Shown: positions 33,901 to 34,434 of the stretch, piece by piece
Position numbering within the stretch: the stretch's first letter is position 1
Layout: each line of letters opens with the position of its first letter
NCBI GenBank assembly: GCA_934702165.1
Contig: CAKUYG010000003.1
Location: 1-34,434, forward strand
Direction of reading: 5' to 3'
DNA from: an uncultured Bacteroidales bacterium
Lineage (GTDB): Bacteria > Bacteroidota > Bacteroidia > Bacteroidales > UBA932
DNA length: 34,434 bases
Position numbers and translations under genes: made by a program
Notes under the pieces: model-generated
Databases searched by the model: none
Told to the model about the DNA's origin: nothing
Seen by the model: the letters and a program-made list of their open reading frames with translations, nothing else

Positions 33901-34020
33901 CTGGGAGTCGTGATCTGCTTCGGCACCATGCTTTCAGTATTCCTGATCACACTGATAATGCCTGTTTCGTATTGGCAGATTTTCGTCAGGGACAAGCGTT
34001 CCAAGGAGGTTGAAGAATGA
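30925..34020 (+). CDS. RND efflux transporter permease
   Basis: The 1031-residue inner-membrane proton antiporter has 12 helices and two large periplasmic loops. The first helix is followed by NMNKDEFPTFEL (the family NEFP-like signature) and then YPGASSQEVEQQVAKPLE. Helix four carries LIVVLGMIVDDSIITMDGYM, with the adjacent aspartates that relay protons in AcrB-type pumps. Late helices read LGLISLVGIIVRNGIIMFEY and MRPIFLTSATTALGVLPMII. The DD pair argues against a CusA-type metal pump, which has a different residue there. Substrates cannot be deduced. It is flanked by an adaptor and a TolC-type gene, giving a complete tripartite system. Confidence 0.93.
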   Translation: MKNEKKSLIDGVIRYKHIVYLILAMLIAVGIWGISNMNKDEFPTFELTQGLVAAVYPGASSQEVEQQVAKPLEQVLFSMKEVNRKNLRIVSKDGMCYIYVDLTSPINKKDEVWSKIRLKLNEAKMTLPPGVLAILVMDDFSAISSSLIALESDDKGYVEMKDYADKLADELREIPELAAVKIYGAQDEEIAVTLDLERLSAYGISPSSLTLGYQTSTLQMPSGSFETDYTVSPIHVSSLVSDEQEISDRIVYSDPDGNTIRLSDIATVERRLKKATSVVEQNGAAAIILSVEMRPDNDIVAFGKKLDKVIDNYSQTLPDSVTLSRITDQPKVVGTSVFSFLRDLVISMLVVILVMLMLFPMRSALIASSGVPVCTAVALAIMYLTGIDLNTVTLAALIVVLGMIVDDSIITMDGYMDHLGRGKSRLDAAKDSFHELITPMFMATMSISLMFFPMLGLISGYLGDFVQLFPWVIAIALMASLAYATFVVPSLETHFIREARPSGNNIITRAQNKFFSWMQHAYDKAQDFCFRFPKLTILTGVGAIALGLLMFSRLNVQMMPMADRDFFAVEVNLESGARLSETREVVDSLQKMMLDDGRVESVTAFIGSSAPRFNATYAPSLPSESFAQLIVNTTSAKATKELLPLFEEKYEHCFPQALIRIKQMDYQGALPVEIMVKGNDQDQLKDVSDKILGYMRTLDDEIKWVHSTSDDCISCVEVKLDPTEAARLGVNKAITSLSLAGAFNGQSIASVWEGDKEIPVNLYSASVSENMGYDTVSDQLVATSVPGVYVPLRQVASVEPDFEPAQRTRYAGQEAVIIAADMKYHKSQPVSMAKIKDYISSLDIPEGVDIEYAGMSAINTTVIPQIAVTFICAVMVLFFFLLFHFKKISLAILTIVLSSLCLFGAFFGLWIFGLDFSITAVLGLISLVGIIVRNGIIMFEYAEELRFEEGIPVKEAAMLAGKRRMRPIFLTSATTALGVLPMIISGDLLWLPLGVVICFGTMLSVFLITLIMPVSYWQIFVRDKRSKEVEE

Positions 34021-34434
34021 AAAAAACGATTTTGATGATAGCTGTGCTGTTCTCACTGCAGGCGGCGGCGCAGGACGGAACTCAACTCCGCCTGGACATA
34101 GACAAATGCAGGGAGATGGCGCTTTCCAACAACAGCTCGACTGTCAACGCGGAGCTCGATGTGCAGGCCGCAATGTACCAGAGGCAGGAAGCGGCCGCAG
34201 AATACCTGCCGCGGATCAGTTTCATGTCGGTCGGGTTCCAGTCCCTGAACCCGATGCTCAAAATAGGTATCAAGGACATCTTGGGCAACAATGACCTCAG
34301 CAACAACATCCAGGGACTCGTGGACAGCTATGCTGCAATGTACGGCATCACTCCATACTACAGCGCCCTCCAAAACGGTTACGGGGCCTCGTTCAGCGTA
34401 ATGCAGCCGCTTTATGCAGGCGGCAGGATCGTCA
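34017..34434 (+). CDS. TolC-family outer-membrane efflux protein (partial, 3' end outside window)
   Basis: The ATG overlaps the pump stop (ATGA). The visible 139 codons give a Sec signal peptide (MKKTILMIAVLFSLQAAA, cleavage near AAA-QDG). The family start LRLDIDKCREMALSNNSS follows, a helical stretch with AAMYQRQEAAAEYLPRISF, and VMQPLYAGGRIV, the typical transition into the first outer-membrane strand region. It would supply the outer-membrane tunnel of the RND system. The rest of the gene is cut by the window end. Confidence 0.9.
   Translation, partial: MKKTILMIAVLFSLQAAAQDGTQLRLDIDKCREMALSNNSSTVNAELDVQAAMYQRQEAAAEYLPRISFMSVGFQSLNPMLKIGIKDILGNNDLSNNIQGLVDSYAAMYGITPYYSALQNGYGASFSVMQPLYAGGRIV

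Noticed and set aside
1..34434. CRISPR array, insertion sequence, rRNA genes or replication origin
   Set aside because: No spaced direct repeats, transposase motifs, rRNA segments or DnaA-box clusters were seen on reading through the window.

Overview
The window looks like a chromosomal segment of a Bacteroidota bacterium, most likely an uncultured Bacteroidales lineage. Three things point there: promoters of the TTTG-N19/20-TAnnTTTG type (before sppA, the initiator tRNA, rpsO and the TonB receptor), the near absence of Shine-Dalgarno sites, and Bacteroidota-specific families (DUF4876, DUF6850, HmuY, the MauE/DoxX membrane protein next to tmk). Base composition is GC-rich for that phylum. All family names were assigned by reading motifs; no database search was possible.

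Layout. Positions 1-13469 are mostly housekeeping: the end of a nucleotidyltransferase, a CPBP membrane protease, a divergent folP/tmk pair, a MauE/DoxX-like membrane protein, hisS, sppA, an initiator tRNA, pnp with an Arg/Asp-rich tail, rpsO, a GT4 glycosyltransferase and a membrane-anchored EF-hand protein of unknown role. Terminators, promoters and divergent or convergent gene ends are easy to read here.

Positions 13696-25528 are the most interesting part. One strong promoter, preceded by three dyad elements, leads a compact run of seven genes whose spacing falls from 27 bp to 4-bp overlaps: a TonB-dependent receptor, a DUF4876 lipoprotein, a DUF6850 outer-membrane barrel, two tandem gingipain-like (clan CD, C25-like) peptidases with a helical repeat tail, a papain-like (C1) peptidase, and a small lipoprotein matching only the N-terminal half of HmuY. 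The C-terminus of the papain-like protein matches the missing C-terminal half of HmuY, so a haem-binding fold appears to be split over two neighbouring genes. I read the cluster as a candidate proteolysis-coupled haem/iron acquisition system, functionally comparable to the gingipain and HmuY/HmuR machinery of Porphyromonas gingivalis but built differently, without type IX sorting domains. A CYTH phosphatase and a tiny membrane protein follow in the same direction.

Positions 26095-27041 hold a minus-strand two-gene module with an Xre-type regulator and a partner of toxin-like layout. The partner carries an in-frame stop, a 36-bp perfect palindrome inside its reading frame and a palindromic operator candidate at its promoter. 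A GH3 beta-glucosidase lipoprotein follows. The window ends in an RND efflux operon (lipoprotein, adaptor, pump, TolC-type channel cut by the window end).
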